From assembly GCF_011174705.1 (NCBI RefSeq), contig NZ_JAANIJ010000001.1:3038001-3102000 (forward strand): 64,000 nucleotides of DNA, written 5' to 3'. The notes beneath the pieces are model-generated. The model saw only the letters and a list, made by a program, of their open reading frames with translations, ran no database searches and was not told where the DNA came from. This DNA is from Tessaracoccus coleopterorum (GTDB lineage: Bacteria; Actinomycetota; Actinomycetes; Propionibacteriales; Propionibacteriaceae). This document shows, piece by piece, positions 36,614 to 52,600 of the stretch; positions within the stretch are counted from its first letter, which is position 1; each line of letters begins with the position of its first letter. The position numbers and the translations under genes were made by a program.

Positions 36614-36672
36614 TGATCGGGCCGCTTCGGCGGCCACCAACAACTCAACAGCGGACGGCCAGATCGGTCGGT

Positions 36673-36702
36673 TTGACAAGCCGAGAACGAACTGAGTACT
36701 GT
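36673..36702 (+). promoter_or_regulatory. rRNA operon promoter P3
   Basis: Consensus TTGACA and TACTGT, 18-nt spacer; downstream TTGGTCAGGTTGCGCC with a GGTTGCGCC/AGCGCC hairpin. Confidence 0.7.
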
Positions 36703-36798
36703 TGGTCAGGTTGCGCCAAGCGCCTCCCCAACAGCGAAACACCTAGTCAACTAGGGTTTCGTAGCTACTCCGGGAAGTCTCAGCCACGTCGAAACGAT

Positions 36799-36827
36799 TT
36801 GACAGGCCGGACGCCGGCAAGTAAGGT
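36799..36827 (+). promoter_or_regulatory. rRNA operon promoter P4
   Basis: Consensus TTGACA and TAAGGT, 17-nt spacer; downstream TTGGACGAGTCGCCACGGCGAC with a perfect GTCGCC/GGCGAC hairpin. Confidence 0.7.
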
Positions 36828-36881
36828 TGGACGAGTCGCCACGGCGACAACGCCAGCGAAACCCACGAGGAAAGCCCGGAT

Positions 36882-36910
36882 TTGACCGGGACGGAACAAC
36901 CGGGTAGAGT
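36882..36910 (+). promoter_or_regulatory. rRNA operon promoter P5
   Basis: TTGACC and TAGAGT, 17-nt spacer; downstream TTGGTCGAGCTGCCCCGAGC. It is the promoter nearest the 16S gene. Confidence 0.7.
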
Positions 36911-37211
36911 TGGTCGAGCTGCCCCGAGCGGAGAACGAGCGAGTAAGTCGCTGGTTGGATGTGAGGTGTGCACCCGAAACTTGAGAACTCAACAGCGTGC
37001 TTAAAGTCAATGCCAATTTATAATGCACATTTGCAGGCAGACGGTCTTTTGATTGTTTGTTTGTTGTGCGTCCCGTCCGCATGGATCCTTTCGGGGTTTG
37101 TGTGGCGGATTTCTTTGAGATTATTGATTGAAGTCCAGTTTTGGACTTTGTCAGTGGTCAGACTTGTTGACAGTTATTCGGCCTGGTTTTCTGGGTCGTG
37201 CTGATAATTTT
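36911..37211 (+). other. rRNA leader region
   Basis: About 300 nt between the last promoter and 16S. It contains CTTGAGAACTCAACAGCGTGC near 36980, echoed by CTTGAGAACTTCACAGTGGAC before 23S, of the type seen in actinobacterial rRNA leaders (antitermination and processing). The rest, 37010-37210, is clearly richer in A/T than the surroundings. No coding signal. Confidence 0.55.
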
Positions 37212-42152
<4,941 letters not shown>

Positions 42153-42187
42153 TACTACAAAGATGCTACGCGTCCACTGTGAAGTTC
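42153..42187 (+). repeat. 3' arm of the 23S processing stalk
   Basis: Complement of 39032-39065, beginning TACTACAAAGATGCT right after 23S. Confidence 0.75.
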
Positions 42188-42261
42188 CCGAGGTACGGTC
42201 GGGAGCACGCTTCATAATTGAAGAATGATTGAAGTTTGTGCCCTGACGCTATCTCTATAGT

Positions 42262-42380
42262 GTTTCGGTGGCCATAGCGAGAGGGAAACACCCGGTCCCA
42301 TCCCGAACCCGGAAGTTAAGCCTCTCAGCGCCGATGGTACTGCAGCGGGGACGCTGTGGGAGACTAGGACGCCGCCGGAC
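42262..42380 (+). rRNA. rrf: 5S ribosomal RNA
   Basis: About 119 nt. The conserved core CACCCGGTCCCATCCCGAAC and GGAAGTTAAGCC, with GTTTCGGTGGCC and GCCGCCGGAC as the pairing ends. Third gene of the operon, 110 nt after 23S. Confidence 0.95.
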
Positions 42381-42388
42381 TTCTTTTG

Positions 42389-42416
42389 AAAACCCCCGAA
42401 CTTGTTCGGGGGTTTT
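42389..42416 (+). terminator. Intrinsic terminator of the rRNA operon
   Basis: AAAACCCCCGAAC-TT-GTTCGGGGGTTTT: a 13-bp perfect hairpin ending in a T-run, 8 nt after 5S. Confidence 0.93.
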
Positions 42417-42573
42417 CGTATTTTCAGGGGCTTTTCTTCCCTTTCGAGACGGTGCTGCGGTGTGGATGTCAACCATGGGGCGCCGCGGAGAGCCTGGGGC
42501 ATCGGCGGCGGGCCGGCGCCGGGGGCCCTGCTGGGTTAGGTGAATGAGGCACGTGGCTGGGATGATGGGGTCT

Positions 42574-44876
42574 ATGTCTACTGAGAATCGGTCGTCTGGC
42601 TCCTACGAGGGTGGAGAGCGTCCCGGCGTGATGGTGGCGACAACCGTCGCGGTGACGACAAGCGTGGCAGTGCCGGGAGCGAGCGCCGCTCCTACGGCCC
42701 GCGCAACGATGACCGGAAGCCCTACAACAGGGACAGCCGTGATGACCGCGGTGACAGGAAGCCGTACAACAAGGACGGCCGGGACGACCGCGGCGGTTAC
42801 CAGCGTCGCGACGACGACCGGAAGCCCTACAACCGGGACGACCGCGGTGGTTACCAGCGTCGCGATGACGACAGGAAGCCGTACAACAGGGACGACCGTG
42901 GGGATCGGAAGCCGTACAACCGGGACGACCGCGGTGGTTATCAGCGTCGCGACGACGACCGGAAGCCCTACAACCGGGACGACCGCGGTGGTTACCAGCG
43001 TCGTGACGACGACAGGAAGCCGTACAACAGGGACGACCGTGGGGATCGGAAGCCGTACAACCGCGACGACCGCGGTGGTTACCAGCGTCGTGACGACGAC
43101 CGGAAGCCCTACAACAGGGATGACCGCGGCGGATATCAGCGTCGGGACGACGACAGGAAGCCGTACAACCGCGACGACCGCGGTGGTTATCAGCGTCGTG
43201 ACGACGACCGGAAGCCCTACAACAGGGATGACCGCGGCGGATATCAGCGTCGCGACGACGACCGGAAGCCCTATAGCAAGGACCGCCGGGACGACCGCGG
43301 CGGATATCAGCGTCGCGACGACGACAGGAAGCCGTACAACCGCGACGACCGCGGCGGTTATCAGCGTCGCGATGACGACAGGAAGCCCTATAACAAGGAC
43401 GACCGCGGTGGTTACCAGCGTCGCGACGACGACAGGAAGCCCTACAACAAGGACCGCCGGGACGACCGCGGTGGTTACCAGCGTCGCGACGACGACAGGA
43501 AGCCCTACAACAGGGATGACCGCGGGGACCGCGGCGGGTACCAGCGCCGCGACGACGACAGGAAGCCGTACAACCGCGACGATCGCGGCGGTTATCAGCG
43601 TCGCGACGACGACAGGAAGCCCTACAACAGGGATGACCGCGGGGACCGCGGCGGGTACCAGCGTCGCGACGACGACAGGAAGCCGTACAACCGCGACGAT
43701 CGCGGCGGTTATCAGCGTCGCGATGACGACCGGAAGCCCTACAACAAGGACCGCCGGGACGACCGTGGCGGCTATCAGGGCCGCCGGGACGACCGCGGCG
43801 GCTACCAGGGCCGCGACGACGACCGCAGGTCGTTCGATCGCGAGGATCGCGGGCCACGCCGTGAGGACGAGTTGGAGAGGCGCTCACATCCCGGCACCGA
43901 GGCCCGGGCCGATGAACCGGAGACCCCAGTCGACTTCCCGCAGCACGAACTGCCCTTCGGTGTGCGTGCCGAGATGAAGAGCCTGCCCAAGGACCTGGCC
44001 ACGATCGTCGGCGCCCACATCTGGGCCGCAGGTCAGCTGATCGACGTCGACCCGGAGCTCGCCTTCCGGCACGCCGAGGCAGCACGCCGACGCGCCGGTC
44101 GCCTGCCGATCGTGCGCGAGGCAGCCGCCGAGACGGCCTACGCCGCCGGTGAGTACGCCGTTGCCCTGCGCGAGTTCCGGGCCATCCGTCGGATGAGCGG
44201 CGGCGACTCGTTGCTGCCGGTGATCGCCGACTGTGAGCGGGCACTGGGCCGCCACCGGGAGGCCCTTGCGGTCCTCGCCGAGCTGGACCCGAACACCCGC
44301 GACATCGACCTCCGCATCGAATGCCTCCTGGTTGAGGCCGGCATCCGCAACGACCTCGGTCAGCGTTCCGAGTCCGTCCGCCTGCTGAAGGCCGCGATCA
44401 GCCGTCGTATCGGCTCTCCGGCCGCCCAGGCGCGCCTGCGCTACGCCTACGCAGAGCTGCTCGAGACGGAGGGCGATACCGAGGGGGCCCGTGAGTGGTT
44501 CACGTCAGCCGCCGCGCTCGACCGGAATGCCGATCTCGACATCGCAGACCGCATTGCCGAGATCGATGGCGTTGTGCTGCCCGATTCCTTCTCCGACTTC
44601 GATGATGACGACGATGAGGACGAGGTCGACGACGAGGACGAGGCCGACGATGAGGACGAGGCCGACGACGAGGACGAGGTCGACGACGACGACCAGGTTG
44701 AGGACGACGACGAGTCGGACGAGCCCGATGAGCCTGAGGACGACCAGGAGCTGCCGAGGATGCTTCCGAGGGGCTATCGAGTCGGGCGAGGACATCGACA
44801 CGGATGACGACGAGGACGCCGCACCGGTCGACGCGCAGAAGTCCGTGATCGCGGAGACGGACGGGGAGACAAGTGA
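42574..44876 (+). CDS. Repeat-rich protein with TPR-like core and acidic tail (frameshifted)
   Basis: About 768 residues in the corrected frame. ATG 42574 (MSTENRSSGSYEGGERPG) is followed by one missing base near 42620; after it the frame is open to 44807. Layout: a 45-residue lead; about residues 45-420 with some 20 copies of RKPYNRDDRGGYQRRDDD; a linker; about residues 470-670 a TPR-like helical core (AAETAYAAGEYAVALREFRA, AALDRNADLDIADRIAEIDG); then a long Asp/Glu run. Lost bases near 44755, 44770 and 44866 delay a stop that, when repaired, overlaps the next GTG. Position matches Rv1691 of M. tuberculosis, a TPR protein of unknown function. Confidence 0.7.
42705..43840 (+). repeat. About 20 tandem repeats within the TPR gene
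   Basis: Mostly 54-nt units (18 codons) coding RKPYNRDDRGGYQRRDDD, with variant units of 11 and 21 codons. The copies are near-identical, with synonymous changes such as AAGCCC/AAGCCG and AACAGG/AACCGC, so this is protein-level conservation and not a fresh DNA duplication. Copy number may be mis-assembled. Confidence 0.85.
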
Positions 44877-45865
44877 CGGGTGCGCTGGCGCAGAGCTACG
44901 ATTCGGCCCTGTTCGATCTGGACGGCGTGATCTACCTCGGTCCACAGGCGGTCGACGGGATCCCGGAGGCGCTGGAGGAGCTCCGCTCCCGTGGAACGCG
45001 CCTCGGGTTCGTCACCAACAACGCCGCCCGCACCCCGGCCACCGTCGCGGAACACCTGACGGAGCTCGGCATCACCGCAGTGGAGGCCGACGTGGTGAAC
45101 TCCACCATGGCGACGCTGCGCATGCTTGGTGACGACCTCGGTGCCGACGCACGCGTGCTCGCGGTGGGTACCGATGCGCTGAGCCAGCAGCTGACCGGCG
45201 CAGGACTCACCCTGGTGCACTCCCTCGATGACAAGCCCACTGTCGTGGTGCAGGGCTACAGTCCCGACATCGCGTGGCAGAGGCTGGAGGAGGCCGCGCT
45301 GGCCGTCCAGCGGGGTGCGACCTGGTACGCCACCAACCCCGACCTGACGCGGCCCTCGGACCGCGGCATCGTGCCGGGGCTCGGGACCCAGATCGCCGTG
45401 ATCCGGGCATGCGTCGATGTTGAACCGCAGATCGCGGGCAAGCCCTACCGGCCGCTGCTGGACGAGACTGTCCTGCGCATGCAGGCCGAGCGTCCGATCT
45501 TCGTCGGCGACCGGACGGACACCGACGTCCTCGGCGCGAACAACGTCGGTATGGACTCGCTGTTCGTGTTCACCGGGGCCCACGGGAAGCAGGACCTGGC
45601 TGACGCGGCACCGGCCTACCGACCGACGTACATCGGCTACGACGCCGCCGCGCTCCTCGAGCCGCCGCGCGTCGCCGAGTTCCACACCGACCGCTATGTC
45701 TGCGGCTACCAGGAGGTCGACCTGACCGACTCGGCCGCCTTCCTGTCGACGCGACCGGTGACCCGTGACGAGCAGCTCGACGCGCTCTGGGCCGGGCTCC
45801 AGGCCGCCTGGCGCTTCGAGCTCGACATCAGCGCGGTGCTGAACTCGCTGGACACCCTGCGGTGA
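44873..45865 (+). CDS. HAD-IIA family phosphatase (NagD-like)
   Basis: 330 residues, intact. Motif I SALFDLDGVIYLGPQAV with the nucleophile and acid Asp, motif II RLGFVTNNAARTPA, KPYRPLLDETV with the motif III Lys, and motif IV IFVGDRTDTDVLGA. C2-capped HAD phosphatase of the NagD/PGP group acting on small phosphoesters. Equivalent position to Rv1692 of M. tuberculosis, described as a glycerol-3-phosphate phosphatase. Coupled to the genes on both sides by 4-nt overlaps. Confidence 0.92.
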   Translation: MTGALAQSYDSALFDLDGVIYLGPQAVDGIPEALEELRSRGTRLGFVTNNAARTPATVAEHLTELGITAVEADVVNSTMATLRMLGDDLGADARVLAVGTDALSQQLTGAGLTLVHSLDDKPTVVVQGYSPDIAWQRLEEAALAVQRGATWYATNPDLTRPSDRGIVPGLGTQIAVIRACVDVEPQIAGKPYRPLLDETVLRMQAERPIFVGDRTDTDVLGANNVGMDSLFVFTGAHGKQDLADAAPAYRPTYIGYDAAALLEPPRVAEFHTDRYVCGYQEVDLTDSAAFLSTRPVTRDEQLDALWAGLQAAWRFELDISAVLNSLDTLR

Positions 45866-46075
45866 CGGCCCGACGCCCCGCTCCGCGGCCCGGGCGACCT
45901 GCGCAGGCAGGAGCTCGTGGCGGAGCTGGTGGCGAGCCTCGACGGCGTCGAGGAACTTCCCCTTCCCGGGCAGACGGCGCGCCTCACGGAGGCGCAGCGG
46001 ATCCTCGCAGGCGTGCTGAACAACGATCCGATGGTCACCCAGCTGGGCCTCCCGGGTGTGACCGGTGAGGCTTGA
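45862..46075 (+). CDS. Small conserved protein between HAD and tlyA (one frameshift)
   Basis: About 71 residues from GTG 45862 in the HAD stop. After one base is restored near 45890 it reads DLRRQELVAELVASLDGVEE and LTEAQRILAGVLNNDPMVTQ, one short helical domain, ending at TGA 46073-46075, 11 nt inside tlyA. The place corresponds to Rv1693 of M. tuberculosis. Function unknown. Confidence 0.65.
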
Positions 46076-46781
46076 TCTCGCCCTCGTCGACCGCGGTATC
46101 GCCCGGTCGCGCAACCACGCGGCGGGGTTGATCGGCGAGGGTCGGGTCGCCGTCGACGGCGTCCGCGTGACCAAGCCGTCGCAGCAGGTGGGCGACGACG
46201 CCGTTCTCACCGCGGACGTGGACCGGTGGGTCTCCCGCGCCGCCCACAAGCTGCTCGGAGCGCTCGACGACACCGGGCTGCTCGTCGCCGGACGCGTCCT
46301 CGACGCCGGCGCCTCCACGGGCGGCTTCACCCAGGTGTGCCTCGAGCGGGGAGCCGAGGTCGTCTACGCCGTCGACGTCGGCCACGGTCAGCTCGTCGAC
46401 GAACTCCGCAACGACCCCCGCGTCCGCGTGTCCGAGGGCCTGAACCTGCGTGACCTCTCGCTCGACGATCTGGACGCCCTCCCGGTCGACCTGATCGTCG
46501 GCGATGTCTCCTTCATCTCCCTGACGCTGATCCTCCCGCAACTGCTCGGCGTCCTCGCCGCAGGTGGGGAAGCGTTGCTGCTCGTCAAGCCCCAGTTCGA
46601 GGTGGGAAGGGAGCGGCTCGGCAGTGGCGGAGTGGTGCGCGACCCGGTGCTGCGCCGGGCGGCCGTCGACGGCGTCGTGGCCGCCGCGGAGGGCCTCGGC
46701 TGGCGCGAGGCGTGGCGCGGCGAGAGCAGGCTGCCCGGCTCCGCGGGCAACGTGGAGTTCTTTGTCAGGCTTACTCGGTAG
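46065..46781 (+). CDS. tlyA: TlyA family rRNA 2'-O-methyltransferase
   Basis: 238 residues, intact. S4 RNA-binding domain at the start (RLDLALVDRGIARSRNHAAG) and an FtsJ-like methyltransferase domain with the SAM motif RVLDAGASTGGFTQVCLERG, then DLIVGDVSFISLTLILP and LLVKPQFEVGRE. TlyA methylates C1409 of 16S and C1920 of 23S, which is needed for capreomycin sensitivity; some members methylate only 23S. Start GTG 46065. Confidence 0.95.
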   Translation: MRLDLALVDRGIARSRNHAAGLIGEGRVAVDGVRVTKPSQQVGDDAVLTADVDRWVSRAAHKLLGALDDTGLLVAGRVLDAGASTGGFTQVCLERGAEVVYAVDVGHGQLVDELRNDPRVRVSEGLNLRDLSLDDLDALPVDLIVGDVSFISLTLILPQLLGVLAAGGEALLLVKPQFEVGRERLGSGGVVRDPVLRRAAVDGVVAAAEGLGWREAWRGESRLPGSAGNVEFFVRLTR

Positions 46782-46784
46782 GCT
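46779..46784 (+). promoter_or_regulatory. -10 hexamer TAGGCT, leaderless nadK start
   Basis: Begins with the tlyA stop codon; six bases before GTG 46791. Confidence 0.5.
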
Positions 46785-46790
46785 GGGCCC

Positions 46791-47687
46791 GTGAAACAGC
46801 GAACCGTGGCCGTTCTGGTGCATCCGGAACGCGAAGAGGCCATCGTGCAGGCTGTCCGCTTCATGGAGGCCCTCGCGCAGATGGGCTTCGATTTCCTCGC
46901 GTTCGAGAGCGACCTCGAGCGCCTCGCCGAGCGCGTCCCCACTGCCCACGTTGCGGGCCTCGACCACCGCTCCGCCGAGATCGCGGTCATCTTCGGCGGT
47001 GACGGCACGATCCTGCGCGCAGCGGAGTGGGCCCTGCCGCTCGGCGTGCCGCTGCTCGGTGTGAACCTCGGCCACGTGGGATTCCTCGCCGAGATGGAAC
47101 CCTCCGACCTCGAGGAACTCCCGTCGGTGGTGGCGGAGCGCCGCTACGACGTGGAGGAACGCACCACCCTCAAGGTCGAGGTGAGGGACCAGGACGGCGC
47201 GCTCACATGGGCCTCTCCTGCGGTCAACGAGGTGTCGCTCGAGAAGCTGGCGCGCGAGCGGATGCTGACTGTCCTGGTGAGCGTCGATGATCGCCCCCTC
47301 TCCCGATGGGGCTGCGACGGCGTCCTCGTCTCGACCCCGACCGGCTCCACCGCCTACGGCTTCTCCGCGGGCGGCCCGGTGGTCTGGCCCGACGTGAAGG
47401 CCATCCTGCTCGTGCCGCTTGCGGCGCACGCCCTCTTCAACCGCCCCATGGTGCTCAGCCCGTCGTCGAAGGTCACCTTCGACCTGCCCGAGGACGCCGC
47501 AGCGGGCGGCATCCTGTGGTGCGACGGCCGCCGCAGCCACGAGATCGTCTTCGGCGAGTCGGTGACCGTCACGTCGAACGACCAGAGGGTCAAGATCGCC
47601 CGCCTCGGCGAGCAGCCGTTCACCACACGGCTCGTGAAGAAGTTCGCCCTTCCGGTCGAGGGTTGGCGCAAGAGGAGCGAACACTGA
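46791..47687 (+). CDS. nadK: NAD kinase
   Basis: 298 residues, intact. The GGDGT motif is in IAVIFGGDGTILRAAEW, the NE motif in PAVNEVSLEKLARERM, and GVLVSTPTGSTAYGFSAGGP is the conserved glycine-rich region. Phosphorylates NAD to NADP. Stands in the tlyA-nadK-recN order typical of actinobacteria; the stop overlaps the recN ATG by one base. Confidence 0.96.
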   Translation: MKQRTVAVLVHPEREEAIVQAVRFMEALAQMGFDFLAFESDLERLAERVPTAHVAGLDHRSAEIAVIFGGDGTILRAAEWALPLGVPLLGVNLGHVGFLAEMEPSDLEELPSVVAERRYDVEERTTLKVEVRDQDGALTWASPAVNEVSLEKLARERMLTVLVSVDDRPLSRWGCDGVLVSTPTGSTAYGFSAGGPVVWPDVKAILLVPLAAHALFNRPMVLSPSSKVTFDLPEDAAAGGILWCDGRRSHEIVFGESVTVTSNDQRVKIARLGEQPFTTRLVKKFALPVEGWRKRSEH

Positions 47688-49358
47688 TGCTGACGACGCT
47701 GCGGCTCACGGCGTTCGGCGTCGTCGAGGAGGCCGAGCTCGAACTCGGCGCCGGGCTCACCGCACTGACCGGCGAGACGGGCGCAGGCAAGACCATGATC
47801 GTCTCCGGCCTCGGCCATCTCCTGGGCGCGCGTGCCGACGCGGGTGTCGTCAGACGGGGCTCGGACAAGGCCGTGGTGGAGGGCCGCTGGGAGTTGCCCA
47901 CCGAGCTCGCCGACCGCGTCACCGGGCTCGGCGGCACGGTGGAGGAGGGCGAGGTGGTGGCGCTGCGCCAGGTCGCGGCCACGGGTCGCTCCCGCGCCGT
48001 TGTCGGAGGGGCGGGCGTGCCGGTCTCCACCCTCGGAGACCTCCTCAGCGAACTCGCCACCATCCACGGCCAGTCGGGCCAGATCCGCCTCTCCACACAG
48101 GAGCGGCAGCGCGAACTGCTGGACGCGAAGGCCGCCCCGCAGAACTGCCGCGCTACCTCGCCGATTTTGCGGAGCGCCGCGCCGCGGCAGCGGAGCTCGC
48201 GCAGCTCGAGGCGGAGGCGCAGGCCAGGGCCCGCGAGGCAGACATGCTCCGCTACGGCCTCGGCGAGATCGAGGCCGTGGCGCCGCAGCCGGGCGAGGAC
48301 GAGGCGCTCGCCTCCGAGCAGTCCAGGCTGATGGATCTCGACGAGCTGCGCCGCCTGGCGGGAGGGGCGCACGAGGCGCTGAGTGGCAGCGAGACGGACT
48401 ACGACGCGCCGAGCGTGGTGTCGCTCGTCGGCTCGACCCGCAAGCTCCTGAACGACCTCGCCCACCGCGACCCCGCAGCCAACGACCTCGCCTCGCGTGC
48501 CACCGAACTCGGCATGCTCGCCACCGACCTCGCCGCGGAGGTCGCCGGCTACGTGGACGATCTCGTCGCCGACCCGCTGCGGCTCGAGGCGGTGGGTGAG
48601 CGCCGCCAGCAACTCGCCGGCCTGACCCGCAAGTACGGCCCCACCATCGACGAGGTCCTCGCCTGGGCCGAGTCATCGGCGTCGCGTCTCGCCACCCTCG
48701 TCGGAAGCGATGAACGGATCGCGGGGCTGCGTGGGCGGATCGCCGAGCTCGACGCCTCCCTCGCCTCCGACGCGGCCGCCATCTCCGCTGCCCGTCACCG
48801 GGCCGCCGACGAGTTGGCCCGCGCCGTGAAGGTCGAGCTGGCTGCCCTCGCCATGCCGCACGCCGAGCTCCATTTCGACGTCACTGACGCGCCGCTCGGC
48901 CCCATGGCGCCGACCGGATCGACCTGCTCTTCGCCGCGAATCCCGGCTCGCAGCCCGCCCCGCTCGGCAGGGTCGCCTCCGGCGGTGAGCTCTCCCGCGT
49001 CCGGCTCGCGCTCGAGGTCGTCCTCGCAGAGGGGGAACGGGGGCACACCTTCGTGTTCGACGAGGTCGATGCGGGTGTCGGCGGCGCCGTCGGATTGGAG
49101 ATCGGCCGCCGCCTCCAGCGCCTGGCGACCACCAGCCAGGTGATCGTCGTCACGCACCTGGCCCAGGTCGCCGCGTTCGCCGACGCACACTTCGTCGTCG
49201 CAAAGGCCAGCGACGGGCACGTCACCACATCCGGGGTGCGCAGGCTCACCGACGGGGAGCGGGGCGTGGAGCTGGCCCGCATGATGGGCGGGAGCACCGA
49301 TTCGAGGGCCGGGCTCGAACACGCAGCGGAGTTGCTGGCCGCGGCTCGCCGATCGTGA
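47687..49358 (+). CDS. recN: DNA repair protein RecN (frameshifted)
   Basis: About 558 residues after corrections near 48140 and 48910. SMC-like ATPase: Walker A in [16 protein letters not shown], a long coiled-coil middle, the signature [18 protein letters not shown] and Walker B in [15 protein letters not shown], then [16 protein letters not shown]. Acts in double-strand break repair. ATG 47687 shares its A with the nadK stop. Confidence 0.95.
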
Positions 49359-49391
49359 CGTCGCCGTAACACAACGGCAATGCGGGCAGCC

Positions 49392-49397
49392 TAGGTT
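49392..49397 (+). promoter_or_regulatory. -10 hexamer TAGGTT before pyrG
   Basis: Eight bases before GTG 49406; GGAGG lies between, so either leaderless or very short-leader initiation is possible. Confidence 0.45.
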
Positions 49398-49405
49398 GGA
49401 GGTCC

Positions 49406-51035
<1,630 letters not shown>

Positions 51036-51065
51036 GCCGGGCGGCCCGACCGAAGGAGCGACCCG

Positions 51066-51687
51066 ATGCCTGCCGACCGACCGATGAGCTGGCCCGTGCT
51101 GCGGCGGGAGGTGCTGGGCGTCGGCCACGTGTCGTCGTTCGTGAACGACACGATCGCAACGCCGTCCGGCGACGAGATCCGGCGCCAGTACCTCACCCAC
51201 CCCGGCGCCGTCGCGGTGGTCGCCTGGCGGGAGGACACCGACGACATCGCGGTGCTGCGCCAGTACCGGCACCCGGTGCGCGCCGAACTCGTCGAGATCC
51301 CGGCCGGCCTCCTCGACCTCGCCGACGAGCCCTACGTCGACGCGGCCCGCCGCGAACTCGCCGAGGAGGTCGAACTCGCGGCCGCCCGCTGGGACGTCCT
51401 GGTCGACATCTGCACCACCCCGGGCCTGTGAGGAGACACTTCGGATCTTCCTCGCCCGCGAACTGAGCGCCACCGAGCGACCCGAGGGCTTCGTCCTCGA
51501 GGGCGAGGAGGCCGAGATGACGTGGGGCTGGGTGCCCCGGACTGACCTGGTCGAGTCGGTCCTCGCGGGAGAGGTGGCTTCCCCGTCGTTGTGCACCGGC
51601 ATCCTCGCCCTCGAGACGGCGCGGCTGACCGGCCGCCTCGACGGCCTGCGCCCCGCCGACGCGCCGTGGCCGATCCGCGGGCGGTGA
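51066..51687 (+). CDS. NUDIX hydrolase, ADP-ribose pyrophosphatase-like (one frameshift)
   Basis: About 207 residues. The Nudix box reads [24 protein letters not shown], preceded by [17 protein letters not shown] as in ADP-ribose pyrophosphatases. One missing base near 51427 splits off the C-terminus ([20 protein letters not shown]). Same position as Rv1700. CGAAGGAGCGACC is a good ribosome-binding site. The stop overlaps the xerD GTG. Confidence 0.9.
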
Positions 51688-52597
51688 TCGGACACCTGCC
51701 CGCCGCCGTCGCCGACTACCTCAACCACGTCCGCGCCGAACGGGGGCTCGCAACCAACACGGTCTCCGCATACCGTCGCGACCTCACCCGCTACATGGCC
51801 TTTCTGCAGTCGCGGGGATCACCGACCTCGACGGCGTCAGCACGGTCGACATCACCGAGTTCGTCCGTGAACTCGCGGCCGGTCAGGCCGCGGCGTCGGT
51901 GGCGCGCCACGTCGTGAGTGTGCGGAACCTGCACGCCTTCGCCGAGGAGGAGGGTTGGCATCGCAGAACCCCGCCGCCGACGTGTCGCCCCGCGGCTCAC
52001 ACAGCGACTCCCGAAGGCGCTGGGTGTGGACGAGGTGACGCGGCTCCTCGAGGCACCCGACCGCGGCACACCCGTCGGGCTGCGCGACGCGGCGCTACTG
52101 GAGTTGTTGTACGGCACCGGGGCGCGGGTCTCGGAGGTGTGTGCCCTCGACGTCGACGAGGTCCGCGCCGCGATGGCCGACCCGGACTCCGGGCTCCGGC
52201 TGGTCGGTAAGGGCGGCAGGGAGAGGATGGTGCCTCTGGGCAGCTACGCGCTCGGTGCGGTCGACGACTACCTCGTGCGCGCCCGGCCCGCGCTCGCGTC
52301 GGCCTCCCCCGTCCTGACCCCGCGCTGCTGCTCAACCTGCGCGGCAGACGGCTGAGCAGGCAGTCGGCCTGGGCCGTGCTGCAGCAGGCGGCCGGGGCCG
52401 CGGGCCTCACGGTGGAGGTGTCGCCGCACTCGCTGCGACACTCGTTCGCCACCCACCTGCTCGACGGCGGCGCTGACCTCAGGGTGGTGCAGGAACTCCT
52501 CGGCCACTCGTCGGTTGCCACCACCCAGATCTACACGCTCGTCACCATCGAGCACCTCCGCGAGGTGCACGCGGCCGCCCACCCGCGGGCGCGGTGA
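51684..52597 (+). CDS. xerD: Tyrosine recombinase XerD (frameshifted)
   Basis: About 306 residues after three corrections (about 51815, 51960 and 52315). An N-terminal SAM-like DNA-binding domain ([20 protein letters not shown]) and a catalytic domain with all key residues: Arg in [16 protein letters not shown], Lys in [43 protein letters not shown] with the final His and Tyr. Resolves chromosome dimers with XerC at dif. Lies upstream of parA-scpAB as in related genomes. Confidence 0.95.
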
Positions 52598-52600
52598 GGC

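Noticed and set aside
42705-43840. A possible CRISPR array
   Set aside because: Units are contiguous with no unique spacers, code for protein, and no cas genes are present.
42544-43977. A long plus-strand reading rich in Thr/Gly/Ser repeats (TGSPTTGTTAVVTSV type)
   Set aside because: It is the wrong frame of the RKPYN repeat gene. The other frame has a charged repeat that joins in frame to the TPR domain and acidic tail.
42469-44244. A 591-codon minus-strand reading with Cys/His/Arg repeats
   Set aside because: Antisense shadow of the repeat region; no family, no start signals, and it runs through the TPR coding sequence.
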